64,000 nucleotides of DNA from Watersipora subatra (lineage: Eukaryota > Bryozoa > Gymnolaemata > Cheilostomatida > Watersiporidae). Positions 24,101 to 39,436 of the stretch are shown piece after piece; the first letter of the stretch is position 1, and every line of letters starts with the position of its first letter. The position numbers and the translations under genes are program-made. A model generated the notes under the pieces. The model searched no databases. It was not told the origin of the DNA and saw nothing but the letters and a program-made list of their open reading frames with translations. Where the stretch lies: NCBI RefSeq assembly GCF_963576615.1, contig NC_088711.1, positions 16,896,182 through 16,960,181 of the forward strand, given 5' to 3'.

Positions 24101-27100
24101 CAGACTAAGTGATATAAGCCTGTAAAACTTGAGAAGTCAGACTAAGTGATATAAGCCTGTAAAGCTTGAGAAGTCAGACTAAGTGATATAAGCCTGTAAA
24201 GCTTGAGAAGTCCAACTAAGTGATATAAGCCTGTAAAGCTTGAGAAGTCAGACTAAGTGATATAAGCCTGTAAAGCTTGAGAAGTCAGACTAAGTGATAT
24301 AAGCCTGTAAAGCTTGAGAAGTCAAACTAAGTGATATAAGCCTGTAAAGCTTGAGAAGTCAGACTAAGTGATATAAGCCTGTAAAGCTTGAGAAGTCAAA
24401 CTAAGTGATATAAGCCTGTAAAGCTTGAGAAGTCAAACTAAGTGATATAAGCCTGTAAAGCTTGAGAAGTCAGACTAAGTGATATAAGCCTGTAAAGCTT
24501 GAGAAGTCAGACTAAGTGATATAAGCCTGTAAAGCTTGAGAAGTCAGACTAAGTGATATAAGCCTGTAAAGCTTGAGAAGTCAAACTAAGTGATATAAGC
24601 CTGTAAAGCTTGAGAAGTCAGACTAAGTGATATAAGCCTGTAAAGCTTGAGAAGTCAGACTAAGTGATATAAGCCTGTAAAGCTTGAGAAGTCAAACTAA
24701 GTGATATAAGCCTGTAAAGCTTGAGAAGTCAGACTAAGTGATATAAGCCTGTAAAGCTTGAGAAGTCAGACTAAGTGATATAAGCCTGTAAAGCTTGAGA
24801 AGTCAAACTAAGTGATATAAGCCTGTAAAGCTTGAGAAGTCAAACTAAGTGATATAAGCCTGTAAAGCTTGAGAAGTCAGACTAAGTGATATAAGCCTGT
24901 AAAGCTGGCTGTAGTGAACTTATTAAACTATCTATAGTTTCTATGAATAAATCTCAAAGTTTGTTTGTCTTTTGTTGGTTTGTTGATCTGTCGTTGCTAT
25001 GTCCGGTTATAGCAATTAAAATCAAGGAATGGAAAATTGTTTCGCACCTGATTTGAACTCACATTCAAATCGCAAGTCAACAAAGAATCGCGCTTAACTA
25101 CTCGACTGAGTCATTCTTATTATTCTCAAGCATTTTATCATTATCGCAATAACACAATAAATATGTAATTTATTATTATTAATCAATATCTCATTTTGCA
25201 TTTATTTTTCTTTTAAAAGTTTTAAAAACCAGTTCAAATCAATAACTTGTTTTTCAATTTGTACTTTTTGCAATGTGTCGTTTCAATTTTGAATGTGCCG
25301 TTACACTCCTGTTTCCGGTTTTTTTCTAATGTCTATGTCTGTTCACTCAGAGAAAGTATTACGCAAAGATACTCCGATATTTCATTTTTACATTGGTACC
25401 AGTATCGAGAGATACCAGTATAATAATTGTCGTATTCAATGTTTTGATTAATCGGTTCTGCTGCAACGGTAACCATTTCATACACAGACTTCTACGTACT
25501 CATTGCTATTATTAATTCAAAAGTAATTCAGGATTTTTATTTTGTTTTCTCAGTTCGTATTAATTGTATTAGTACCAAATCACTTTTCATTGTAATCATT
25601 GTACCAAAACAGACTTTATTTAGCCATTATTTGCTAATTATTTCACACTTAGACACCTTTACCATTGTTTTATTTTTTCTTTGCAAAGACTTTTTTATTA
25701 CCCAAGCATTCAGTAGTATATTCATATAATTTCGGAATGCATAGTCTCATCTACATGTAGGTTTGTTTATCAAACTTACATAGTTCACTAATTGACATAC
25801 ATTCAGTATTAATACATCCTTTTTGCAATAAAATGTCAGGCAACAGCAGTATATCATGGCAGCACACACAACTCACGGAATATTACATGCAAGCTGATCT
25901 GAGACATACCTTGTAAATCCTGTGAAAAGTGGACAAGGTCCCAAGAAAAGAAAAGCAACGGTGTTTATGACAAATCCACACATCATAACAAACAATGGGG
26001 TCAGCCAGCTCTAAATAAAAAAGTTAAGTAAAGTTATTAAATTCATTCGAAACATGGAAACTCTGTATTAGTGGAGCCCTTTCCTAGTACTAACAGACAA
26101 TTGACAGCTTTAATGCAAGCTTACTACATGGTAGCTTGTACATGTAGCTCCTGGCTTAAAGGTTGACTTGCAACAAAATTTACACTACAGTTTTTTGATA
26201 GCAAAAGATTCACCAAAAGATGTCTTACTCTGATGTGTTGCAGGTTCAAAATATGTGGAAAGTGATTACAAGCTCTTAAAAGCTCAAAAACGAACAGTTA
26301 ATTGCATTCATCACAAAAATGGCCGTAGGCTGGAATACCTCTTAAAACGGCTCAAATTTGATGTAGTTGAACATGATGTGCTTCTGTTTACACTTTCATG
26401 CAACCTCATTCGTCGAAATATTTTCACAAATAAACTTCCCGCATTCAATAAAACCAAGTATATTGTCTTTACGCGTCTATTTCATCATCATTGTAATACT
26501 ATCACATTGAGCACTGATATCTAAAAAACCTAGCATAAAAATCAGTTTAATTTTTTAACCTTAACTCGCGGGGTGCATATCAGTCTTTGATAAACGTGAG
26601 GAGCCTGTTTGTCACCTGTGATGGTCGAAAACCGCTGCAAAAATTGTTCGCGCCATTTGGCAGGAAATATGGGTCACATGATCAGATTATGACTAGATGA
26701 TTAGACCAGGCTGAAATGAAAGCGTAAAGTAGCGAGCATCTATATTTGATACGGGCTTTCTGGTAGAACCCAAAGTGTTTGTCGTAAACTAGGGCTTTAA
26801 AGCATTTTATATTGAGCCATTCATTGACCTTTCATTTCACGTGATAACATCCCCTGTCAAAACAGTAACCACACCACGTTGAGTTGAATACATCATCAGA
26901 ATAAGGGATTCCAACCTACGGCCGTTTTTTGTTAAATGTTTGTTTTTGAGCTTTTAAGACCTCGTAATCACATAACCACATATTTTGCACCTACAATGCA
27001 GCAGAGTAAAACATGATGAATCTTTTGATACCAAATAACTGTAGTGTGAATTTTGTTGCAAGTCAACCTTTAAGTTTCGTAAAAGATTACATGAGCCTTT

Positions 27101-30100
27101 AGTAAGCTAAGTCCATTTAAGCTAAATTCAAAGTTTATGCTATTTTACCTAGCGCCACAAAAGTATAGTGTACCAAATGAGTTGCAGTCAAGTTTCTTTC
27201 ACATCACTGTTAGCCACTACATCTGTCTTGAAGGTAAGAATTCCATTCAGTACTGTACAGAATCACGTTAGATTAATTACAGATCGTAACCACTGAATGT
27301 ATATTTGTTGCATTGTGAGCATAGGCAGCGAATTACAACAATTACTGTAAAATCCTAATTGAACACCACCTCTATTTGAACACCACCTCTATTTGAACAC
27401 CACCTCTATTTGAACACCACCTCTGATGTAAAAAAAGAGCCTCTGAGCCTTAAAAAGACTGGTGACCATATTTAGTCACACCCTGAAGTTGATTTACTGG
27501 TTACAGTACATCCCAGGAACCAAATACCTTTGATATAAACCAGTCATTAGAATCTTCATTGTTTGCTGCTTTCATCAAAACCAAAACATTGGAATCTGAT
27601 GATCGAGAAGTGAACAGTTTTAACTGTACAACTTCATCCACGTAGTCACCTAGCAAAACTCCTAGCATGCAGTGATGTAGTGCTACCCTAACTCTACCTA
27701 ACTGAGTTATGGTTAGAAAATTTGTGTGTTTTTTAAGTATAACTATAGTTTGGGTTAAAAAATTTTAAACTTTGCCAAATCTCAAGATATACTATAGCTC
27801 TATTTCATTGATTCAAGTACACTAAAGTCATTATAGTCGACATTCAATGGCCATTCAATATAAAAGCAGCATACAATAGTTGCTTGTCTTTCTCAGGGCT
27901 CTTGGCAACACTATATTCCCAAATTTATATTATTTTCTCAACTTATTTATTACTACAGATGTGCTCGTTTTTCATATCATATACATGATTTTAAAGCCCT
28001 GTAGGCTTTGGCGGCCGGGGCTTTGCCCCAGACTCCACTGGGAGGCTTCCAGCATCCTCCAGCTGTTCCAACCGCCATTACGTGGCGGCGGAGTCGCGTT
28101 GCAACCTTTGGTCGCCTACATCCACTTAGCTCAACTTTACAGTTATGGTTAAAAAAAGGTTAGCCCTACATCACTGCTAGCATGCTATGATAGCTGAACC
28201 AAACAGGTTGTAGTATTCTTTCAAAGCAAATTCTCAGCAGTTGCCATGTTACACTGACACAGACACTCTATTTCTAACCAATTAGAATTAGACTGAGATA
28301 TAAACCTACCAGCTTATCCAGGGCTATTGCTATGATTGGTGAGCCGATTGTAAAAGTGACAGACACCAACAAAAATGTCAGAGCACTGATCTCTTGTTTC
28401 AACCCATACTGAAACAATCACAGAAAGGATCATAAGATTTTACATAAATCATGGAATATCATCAATTCCATTGTTAGGATTTATAATGGTTCAACACACA
28501 ATTATCCATGTGCATCAACACGAACATATCAATCAACGGCTGCCTCTTTAACAGTTATTTTCAAAGTATCATTCCTCTACCAACAGCTTTTTATACTACA
28601 TTATAGAAATAAGGTAACAGTAAGCATAGATAATATAGAGCATTTGTTACAAACACTTCAGATGTACAACAATAAACATGTATTTTTTTCAACACACAGT
28701 TACCACCGAAAAAGCCTCTGTTCTCACCACTACTTATTGAGTATTAGCTCCATATACTAGCTAATAACTCTAAGTGCTAAAATGACAATTGAAATTTGAC
28801 CGCAAGCATGTAAAAAAGAAGAACGAAAGTTTTCACCTCCTCCCGAAGTTCTGGTTCCAGAATTGGTTCAATACTTGACCATAGTGTTCCCAAGAAGGCA
28901 GTCAGTGATAGCGCTGCTATTACATTTTTATGAAACAGAATCTTCCTTACAGACACTGAATTTTCATTCTCGGTATGCGCAGGATCTGCAAGGGAGATTC
29001 ATATCAACTAATGACAGTTATAGTAACTACAAGTATGTAACAATGTAACAAGTAACGATGTGTCCAACACTCAAACAGCTAAAAGAGCTTCCATTTTATC
29101 TGCATCCTGCTTGTGAGTAGCTAGTGCTTTTACAATATAATTTTGGTCACTAAAATCTATTTGTTAGTAATGGATGTAGGCTTGCAACTTAAGCTTTATA
29201 ATTACTAAATCTATCTATATATATATAAATCTAAGCATTTGTCTTTTTGTTAAACCCTGTGCCCAGTTATAGCATTTAAAATCTAGACATGAACAATCTG
29301 CACAACACTGGATTTGATCTTGGGGCCTCCAGATCTTAAGGCGGCAAATTTAACGGAATACAATAAATTCTTTGGAAACATAGTCATTTATTGGTCAAGA
29401 TACTCCCACTTAAAACACTTGCTTGGGATTAATAACTACCGCTGTTGATTGTTACGCATAACGATTGTTAAGCTGACCCAAAACGCAGGTAATGTTTTAG
29501 TCAAGATTTTAGTAGATCTAGCCTTCCAGGTAAGTTACTCAAATTCATTAGGTAATTATTCTTTTACTCGCGCTATGCCAAGTATTTGGTTAGTCTTTAC
29601 TATAATAAGAGCCGTGTCCGCCCGTCTGAACCCATTCTAAAAAAGTTAGAAAAAACTCCCTCTCACAGGGATCGAAGGGGGGAAGTTGACTATGGGAAGT
29701 TTTTGTACTTAAACAAAAGGAAACAATTATATGCGTGCGATGAGCCAATAAAAGTATGTTAACAGCCTATCATGAGCGTAGTTTCGCTTTGCAACAACTT
29801 ATTTTTATTGCAATTTACTGTTAGCTGTGGCCGGTCATGCTAGACATATTACAGTTCCGAAATTTTACACATTTTTGATCTTTGGACTTTGGGTGATTTT
29901 ATTGAACATTAGTACTTTTAAGAGTTATTATTGATATTTTATTATTAATAATAATGCCGTAAACTGCAATAATATTGATAAATTGTCTGACTTGGACATT
30001 CTAACGGTCTTTTGAATGATGGCCAAAAAGTTTTTGTACTCATTCTACAACGCATTTGTGGTGGTTTTCATGGCATCAGCTTATGCAAAAGTTCATAATG

Positions 30101-33100
30101 ATTGATTTAATATCAAAATACTTTTTTATAGACCATGTGATTCAAAAGCCATAAACGCCACCTCCAATTGACCTCCAATTGACTGCCACTATAGAAGAAG
30201 GGTTGAAAAATAGAGTGCCATGGTGTTTAATTAGAGATTTTACAGTATCTCCTGGTATAATTAACTATATTATAACCAAAACTTACCATTTTTTGGGAAA
30301 ATCAACCAGGCAATAATTCCCACGAGCACCATAATTGCTCCAACAGTGGCAAATATAGCAGCAAATCCTCCAAGCTAAAAATAGTGATGTGGTATGTAGA
30401 GCTTATCTTACGGTCATATGGGCGCGTATTAATATGATAGAAAACTATAAAAATGAAGTCATAAGATAATCAAACTATGCCATTATATAACTTTGATTGA
30501 TTATTGAACTTAGCTAGAATTTTGAGATGCCCTCGAAAAATTCTAAAATTTATTACAATTAGCTAGTAAATAAAGGAACAATTAAGAATCAAACTGCAGA
30601 ACAGATTTACAACATTTACGTCCTGTCGGGAAACCCGGAGGACAGGAAATGTGCTGGCAATATACAATAGATAAAGCAAATATCTTATAGGCAACTATCA
30701 AATGCAAGCAACCACAGCCGTAAGGGTGAGTTTTGGTACAAGGAAACGCAAATGATCCTCAAATTGTTGGACAATACAGCTCAGCCAGCTATGAATACCT
30801 ATGATCAGCTTGCCTAATCTATCTTGATTTATGTGGGTTAGGAGTGGACCTCTGCAAAAAAGAGTTGTCTGGGCTGGTTGTGCACATCAAAATTTCTCTC
30901 CATGATAGAGAGTCTCAAAATGTGTACTACATAATCAATTATTATCACATCGCAAACACTACATTACTTATCAATCACACTAGCGCAAAGCAGAAGAACA
31001 TAGACATGTTCATGAGAGTTTATGGCAACATAATGATTTCTATACTAGAACAAAATACCAAAGAGTTGAAAGACTACATTAAAACAGCTTGCCAGGATGC
31101 CTTTCAAGAACTTAAAAAGCAGCTTCGTGAATGTTGACCACTGCACGTCAAGCAGGTATCCCTCAAGTAATCAATCTCTACACCGCATAGCATCTGATTG
31201 TACTCTTACACATGCATGTACATCATGAGCAGCATGATGCCGTCAGTAATGAACAAAATTTATCTTCACTATCATATGCCAGAGGCACCGGTTCTGCGAA
31301 CTTGTATGTCAGATATCTAGAATTGACCAGATCATAAAAGACGAATGTAATGATGCAATCATGGAATTAGATGAGCCTCATATCATATCATATCATATCA
31401 TATCATATCATATCATATCATATCATATCATATCATATCATATCATGAAGCGAGGTAAGAGAGCTAGCTGCAAGTAATGTGAATAATGGTGGCTCAAAAC
31501 ATAATCCTTTGAGATCAGTTATCAAAAACAAAGTGATGAACAACCTGGTTGATCTTTTTGGCTAACTGAAGGAGAAGCAAAAAGATCACACATACCATAT
31601 ACTTTTTATAAGGTATGTCAGCAGTCAAAGCCACCAAGCATCAGTTATTATCTGCTCTTGATTGAATAAACACTTTAGAACACAAAGTACAGGTGTTATC
31701 GAATGAAAACGCCTGCCTTAAAACTGAAATGAAGCAAATTAAATCTTACCACAAACAATCCTAATTATCCTATTACACACCTACAACTGTTACAGTAGTG
31801 CAAGTATCAGAAGCTATGGAGACACACCTACAACTGTTACAGTAGAGCAAGCATCAGAAGCTATGGAGACGCACCTACAACTGTTACAGTAGTGCAAGTA
31901 TCAGAAGCTATGGAGACACACCTACAACTGTTACAGTAGTGCAAGTATCAGAAGCTATGGAGACACACCTACAACTGCTACAGTAGTGCAAGTATCAGAA
32001 GCTATGGAGACGCACCTACAACTGTTACAGTAGTGCAAGCATCAGAATCTATGGAGACACACCTACAACTGTTACAGTAGTGCAAGTATCAGAAGCTATG
32101 GAGACACACCTACAACTGTTACAGTAGAGCAAGCATCAGAAGCTATGGAGACACACCTACAACTGTTACAGTAGTGCAAGTATCAGAAGCTATGGAGACA
32201 TACCTACAACTGTTACAGTAGTGCAAGTATCAGAAGCTATGGAGACACACCTACAACTGTTATAGTAGTGCAAGTATCAGAAGCTATGGAGACACACCTA
32301 CAACTGTTACAGTAGTGCAAGTATCAGAAGCTATGGAGACACACCTACAACTGTTATAGTAGTGCAAGCATCAGAAGCTATGGAGACACACCTACAACTG
32401 TTACAGTAGAGCAAGCATCAGAAGCTATGAAGACACACCTACAACTGTTACAGTAGTGCAAGTATCAGAAGCTATGGAGACACACCTACAACTGTTACAG
32501 TAGTACAAGCATCAGAAGCTATGGAGACACACCTACAACTGTTACAGTAGTGCAAGTATCAGAAGCTATGGAGACACACCTACAACTGTTACAGTAGTGC
32601 AAGTATCAGAAGCTATGGAGACACACCTACAACTGTTAAAGTAGTGCAAGCATCAGAAGCTATGGAGACACACCTACAACTGTTACAGTAGTGCAAGCAT
32701 CAGAAGCTATGGAGACACGCCTACAACTGTTACAGTAGTGCAAGCATCAGAAACTATGGAGACACACCTACAACTGTTACAGTAGTGCAAGTATCAGAAG
32801 CTATGGAGACACACCATCAACTGTTACAGTAGTGCAAGCATCAGAATCTATGGAGACACACCTACAACTGTTACAGTAATGCAAGTATCAGAAGCTATGG
32901 AGACACACCTACAACTGTTACAGTAGTGCAAGTATCAGAAGCTATGGAGACACACCTACAACTGTTACAGTAGAGCAAGTATCAGAAGCTATGGAGACAC
33001 ACCTACAACTGTTACAGTAGTGCAAGTATCAGAAGCTATGGAGACACACCTACAACTGTTACAGTAGTGCAAGCATCAGAAGCTATGGAGACACACCTAC

Positions 33101-36100
33101 AACTGTTACAGTAGTGCAAGCATCAGAAGCTATGGAGACACACCTACAACTGTTACAGTAGTACAAGCATCAGAAGCTATGGAGACGCACCTACAACTGT
33201 TACAGTAGTGCAAGCATCAGAAGCTATGGAGACACACCTACAACTGTTACAGTAGTGCAAGTATCAGAAGCTATGGAGACACACCTACAACTGTTACAGT
33301 AGTGCAAGCATCAGAAGCTATGGAGACACACCTACAACTGTTACAGTAGAGCAAGTATCAGAAGCTATGGAGACACACCTACAACTGTTACAGTAGTGCA
33401 AGCATCAGAAGCTATGGAGACACACCTACAACTGTTACAGTAGAGCAAGTATCAGAAGCTATGGAGACACACCTACAACTGTTACAGTAGTGCAAGTATC
33501 AGAAGCTATGGAGACACACCTACAACTGTTACAGTAGTGCAAGCATCAGAAACTATGGAGACACACCTACAACTGTTACAGTAGTGCAAGTATCAGAAGC
33601 TATGGAGACACACCATCAACTGTTACAGTAGTGCAAGTATCAGAAGCTATGGAGACACACCTACAACTGTTACAGTAGTGCAAGCATCAGAAACTATGGA
33701 GACACACCTACAACTGTTACAGTAGTGCAAGTATCAGAAGCTATGGAGACACACCATCAACTGTTACAGTAGTGCAAGTATCAGAAGCTATGGAGACACA
33801 CCATCAACTGTTACAGTAGTGCAAGTATCAGAAGCTATGGAGACACACCTACAACTGTTACAGTAGTGCAAGTATCAGAAGCTATGGAGACACACCTACA
33901 ACTGTTACAGTAGTGCAAGTATCAGAAGCTATGGAGACACACCTACAACTGTTACAGTAGTGCAAGTATCAGAAGCTATGGAGACACACCTACAACTGTT
34001 ACAGTAGTGCAAGTATCAGAAGCTATGGAGACACACCTACAACTGTTACAGTAGTGCAAGTATCAGAAGCTATGGAGACACACTTACAACTGTTACAGTA
34101 GTGCAAGTATCAGAAGCTATGGAGACACACCTACAACTGTTACAGTAGTGCAAGTATCAGAAGCTATGGAGACACACCTACAACTGTTACAGTAGTGCAA
34201 GTATCAGAATCTATGGAGACACACCTACAACTGTTACAGTAGTGCAAGTATCAGAAGCTATGGAGACACACCTACAACTGTTACAGTAGTGCAAGCATCA
34301 GAAGCTATGGAGACACACTTACAACTGCTACAGTAGAGCAAGTATCAGAAGCTATGGAGACACACCTACAACTGTTACAGTAGTGCAAGCATCAGAAGCT
34401 ATGGAGACACACCTACAACTGTTACAGTAGTGCAAGTATCAGAAGCTATGGAGACACACCTACAACTGTTACAGTAGTGCAAGTATCAGAAGCTATGGAG
34501 ACACACCTACAACTGTTACAGTAGAGCAAGTATCAGAAGCTATGGAGACACACCTACAACTGTTACAGTAGTGCAAGTATCAGAAGCTATGGAGACACAC
34601 CTACAACTGTTACAGTAGTGCAAGTATCAGAAGCTATGGAGACACACTTACAACTGTTACAGTAGTGCAAGTATCAGAAGCTATGGAGACACACCTACAA
34701 CTGTTACAGTAGTGCAAGTATCAGAAGCTATGGAGACACACCTACAACTGTTACAGTAGTGCAAGCATCAGAAGCTATGGAGACACACCTTCAACTGTTA
34801 CAGTAGTGCAAGTATCAGAAGCTATGGAGACACACCTACAACTGTTACAGTAGTGCAAGTATCAGAAGCTATGGAGACACACCTACAACTGTTACAGTAG
34901 AGCAAGTATCAGAAGCTATGGAGACACACCTACAACTGTTACAGTAGTGCAAGTATCAGAAGCTATGGAGACACACCTACAACTGTTACAGTAGTGCAAG
35001 TATCAGAAGCTATGGAGACACACCTACAACTGTTACAGTAGTGCAAGTATCAGAAGCTATGGAGACACACCTTCAACTGTTACAGTAGTGCAAGCATCAG
35101 AAGCTATGGAGACACACCTACAACTGTTACAGTAGTGCAAGCATCAGAAGCTATGGAGACACACCTACAACTGTTACAGTAGTGCAAGCATCAGAAGCTA
35201 TGGAGACGCACCTACAACTGTTACAGTAGTGCAAGTATCAGAAGCTATGGAGACACACCTACAACTGTTACAGTAGTGCAAGTATCAGAAGCTATGGAGA
35301 CATACCTACAACTGTTACAGTAGTGCAAGCATCAGAAGCTATGGAGACACACCTACAACTGTTACAGTAGTGCAAGCATCAGAAGCTATGGAGACACACC
35401 TACAACTGTTACAGTAGTGCAAGTATCAGAAGCTATGGAGACACACCTACAACTGTTACAGTAGTGCAAGTATCAGAAGCTATGGAGACATACCTACAAC
35501 TGTTACAGTAGTGCAAGCATCAGAAGCTATGGAGACGCACCTACAACTGTTACAGTAGTGCAAGCATCAGAAGCTATGGAGACGCACCTACAACTGTTAC
35601 AGTAGTGCAAGTATCAGAAGCTATGGAGACACACCTACAACTGTTACAGTAGTGCAAGTATCAGAAGCTATGGAAATGGTTCTTTAAAATCAACATTTGC
35701 AAATGTTGCCTAAGAACTGAGTAGCTCTACTTTTGAACCCTGAAGAAAAATTACTATTGAAGTAGAACAGAATAAAAATATATGTAGTCATTTCTGTGGA
35801 GAAGGATGATGATATACATGTAGTAGTAAGTGATGATGATGTCAGAAGCCCTGTAGGAGGATTAAATAAAAACAACAATAGAGAAGGTTAGCAGAAATAG
35901 CACTGGCTGCTACGAGAAGTTATGTATCCAATTTAGGGAGGAAGGAATGGTGGATATCGCTTAAAAGGGTGGTTAACAGATTTTTTTAGTAAGTCAAACG
36001 TTAGGAAGCCAATCTCACAGTCAAAAGCTAAAATCATGGGAGTAATTAAAGGAATGCCACTATTCTTTAAAATTGATTGTGTCAAGGAAGATCTTAAATG

Positions 36101-39010
36101 TGGAAAATATTACGATACTTAAGTTTTTAAAATCTTCAGAGTGAGAAAACCAACAAGAGCTATCAAGGTAGTATTTAATGCACCCAAATGCCTACAAAAA
36201 CCTATTAAGGATAAAATGAGAACAAATGATTTGCCTTTTATTGTTGAAGAATATACTTGTAACGAGCTTTCTGTCACTAGACGCTACAACTGTCACTGTG
36301 TTAAACATATTGCTTCCTCCAGTCCAAATGATAGGAATTGTTACAACTGAGAGACATTGCACCATGGTGATGTATGCACATACGTTCCTCAATGTGTATA
36401 TTGTAATAGAGTGTCTTCCATTGAATGTCAGATTTTCAAAAAATTGCAAAATTTTGTTGCTTCAAGATTTAAGCTAACTCTATCAAATCTCCATCTGGTC
36501 TGGTCGTGCGTGATGAGGTAACGATTACAACGAAAACAATTTCAGCTGTAACAATGTTTCTATTTATACTCTGGCATCTGGGTTCATTCAAAATGTCAGG
36601 TCACTCAATGGGATAAGTTTAATGAGCTACAGCAACTATCAAAGAGTTATAATGTTATGATGCTACCAAATCATGGCTCAATGTAGCAACTGGACATATT
36701 TGTTTTGATGGATTTTATTTACATACTTGTCATAAAGCTAGTAAACAAATTGGTGGGGTGTTGCAATTTACACTCTAAAGCTTGAGTGAATACTCAAATA
36801 AATGTATCAGCTTTGTGGTTACTTTTAAATCAGTTAAGTCATACATAAATTATATGCTCAGTTCTCTCCCACCCTCCAGGCCTTAAAAACCCCAAAAAGG
36901 ATCCAAATGTTGACTATATCATCTCAAAAGTTTTAAAAAATCTCAAGAAATCGCCAAAATCTAAGTTAGTTATAGTTGGTAATTTTAATGATCATGTGGA
37001 CATAGACATGAAACATATATGATCATGCGAACATAGACATGAAACATATATGATCATGGACGAACCCTGCAAAATTGTAGTCCCCAAAGAAACATTTTGG
37101 GCCCTTTGTTATAAAATGCTTGTGTGCATGATGATGATCTCAAGGCAAATGGAAAACATTAAGTATGCTAATGACACTCCCTTGTACGACACTGTAAAAC
37201 AGTATGGAGTGTCGGTCCCTGAATCAACCAAAACTAAATCAATGTTATCATTTAACTGCAGAAACCTACTATAGCACGTGACAGATTATGCATCACTTTG
37301 GTGTAAACAGACCTCCATGACTCTCCAAGATCGGAGTCCTCCTAGGAAGCATTTAGGGTCCTTTGTTATAAAAACGCTTTTATGCATGGCCTCGAGCCAA
37401 GTGTCAAACATATGACAGAATATGCGTCACTTTGGTGTAAACAGACCTCCATGACTCTGAATATTGCCAAGTCACAGACTATCAAATTTACCACCAAGAA
37501 AACTGTATGCAGCCCTTCTATCACCATAAAAAAGATTAACATAAAAATACTGCCAGTGTCAAGTTTCTGGGCATACAAATAGACAATCATTTACGGTTCT
37601 CCGGCCATGGCAACTTTTTTATCTCAAAAACTAGACCAAAATCTGATGTTCTAATTCAGGTCAAAAAGATGGATGTAAAAAAAATGCCTATCATTCTTTT
37701 ACCAGAATCGTATATTGTCCATTTTGTCTTTTGCTCCTCCAAGCTAGTACACATATTCGTTTGTACCAGATTTCACTGAATTAGAACGCTTTCAAAAATT
37801 ATGCTTTAGGATTAAGCTACCTGATATGGACAATTACAATCAGCGTCTATTTGCCCTTAAAGTTGAGGAGCTAAATGTGTTCTTAGACATTTGCTGTCTA
37901 AAATACTCAAATCGTATCTCCAATCTGCCTGACCATCCATTACATTCCTACTTCTCCAGACAATCCAGTACACCTTATTCCATCTATCTCTAATCCCATT
38001 AATGTAATGAGGGCCTTAAGAGATTTTTACTACTAGAATTGCTACCCATAAAAGATAGATGAAATATTTATAGGTAAATCCCCAAAATTGTTATTGATGC
38101 TTCAAAGGCAGGGCTAGCGAAACAAGGCAAATGTTGAAGACATCTCAATAATTTGATTAAAGAAGGATTTTTATGGAGTAGCTGTTTTGCATGGTGAGAA
38201 AATTTGTATTCAGGTAATAAGTAGGAAAACAGTTTTCCTTTTTAGTAAAATAATAGTATCTGTTACCTTTTACATTTTTTAGTTACTAGTTTTATCTAAA
38301 GTAAACTCAGTTACAGTGTATTGAAAGTATTGACATCAGCAAGCAGGTTGAATGAAAGTATTGACATCAGCAAGCAGGTTGAGCGTATAAAGTAACTAGC
38401 TGCATTTTTATCTTTCAGGCATTCACAGACTATGTTTCCTTATGCAAACTGAAACTACACAAACTAGAAATCATGCTTTTTAAGAAAATCGTCCAAAGTA
38501 GTAGTTGCATTATGAATACTGAAAACCTGAGGAAGATGGTTTCCATGTTCTGGGTTTGTTTTTATGATAATACAAATGCATCAAAAATAACAAAAACTTA
38601 TAAGAATATATAATATGTTTGTGTTTAATGTTCTACCTTGAAAAGTCCACTTCCGACTGCTGGGCCGATCAAATATCCAAAGCCAATAGCAGTTTGAGCA
38701 TAACCCTGCAAAATATAAACTAACAAGATGTAATTAAGAGTGCTTTGGGATCCATTGCATAATTTTTTGGGAAACACATAAAAATATTTTCTTTTGTTTT
38801 TAGAAGTTATAAGGCTCCATAGGCTAAAAAAATATGTATTTGAAAAAATATTAGGAAGAAAGTAAACTTTTAGTACTTGCGCAACAAATTTGTTTCGTGC
38901 GATGCATTCATCAGATGCGGTTGGACTAAAAAATGTATATATATATACGTATATATATACACGTATATATATATATACGTATATATATACGTTTACGTAT
39001 ATATATATAC

Positions 39011-39056
<46 letters not shown>

Positions 39057-39062
39057 GTTTAC

Positions 39063-39125
<63 letters not shown>

Positions 39126-39163
39126 CACGTATATATATATACATGTACTTATACACATATATA

Positions 39164-39202
<39 letters not shown>

Positions 39203-39306
39203 GTATATGTATATATATGTATATATATACATATATATATACACGTATATATCTATTTATATGTATATATATGTATATATATGTACATATATATACATAT
39301 ATGTAC

Positions 39307-39365
<59 letters not shown>

Positions 39366-39405
39366 CGTATATATATGTATATATATACATGTATATATAT
39401 ACGTG

Positions 39406-39436
<31 letters not shown>

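Noticed and set aside
24945-25115. Functional tRNA gene
   Set aside because: A- and B-box-like sequences are present, but no full cloverleaf can be drawn, and a SINE-like tail shared with another copy follows.
27670-28176. Protein-coding exon in the GC-rich stretch (90-residue frame at 27880-28152)
   Set aside because: The frame lies wholly inside a hAT-like element with target duplications and shows no domain; copy B lacks it.
30627-30655. Possible hairpin TCCTGTCGGG-AAA-CCCGGAGGACAGGA
   Set aside because: Stem is interrupted by unpaired bases and short; could be chance in intron sequence.
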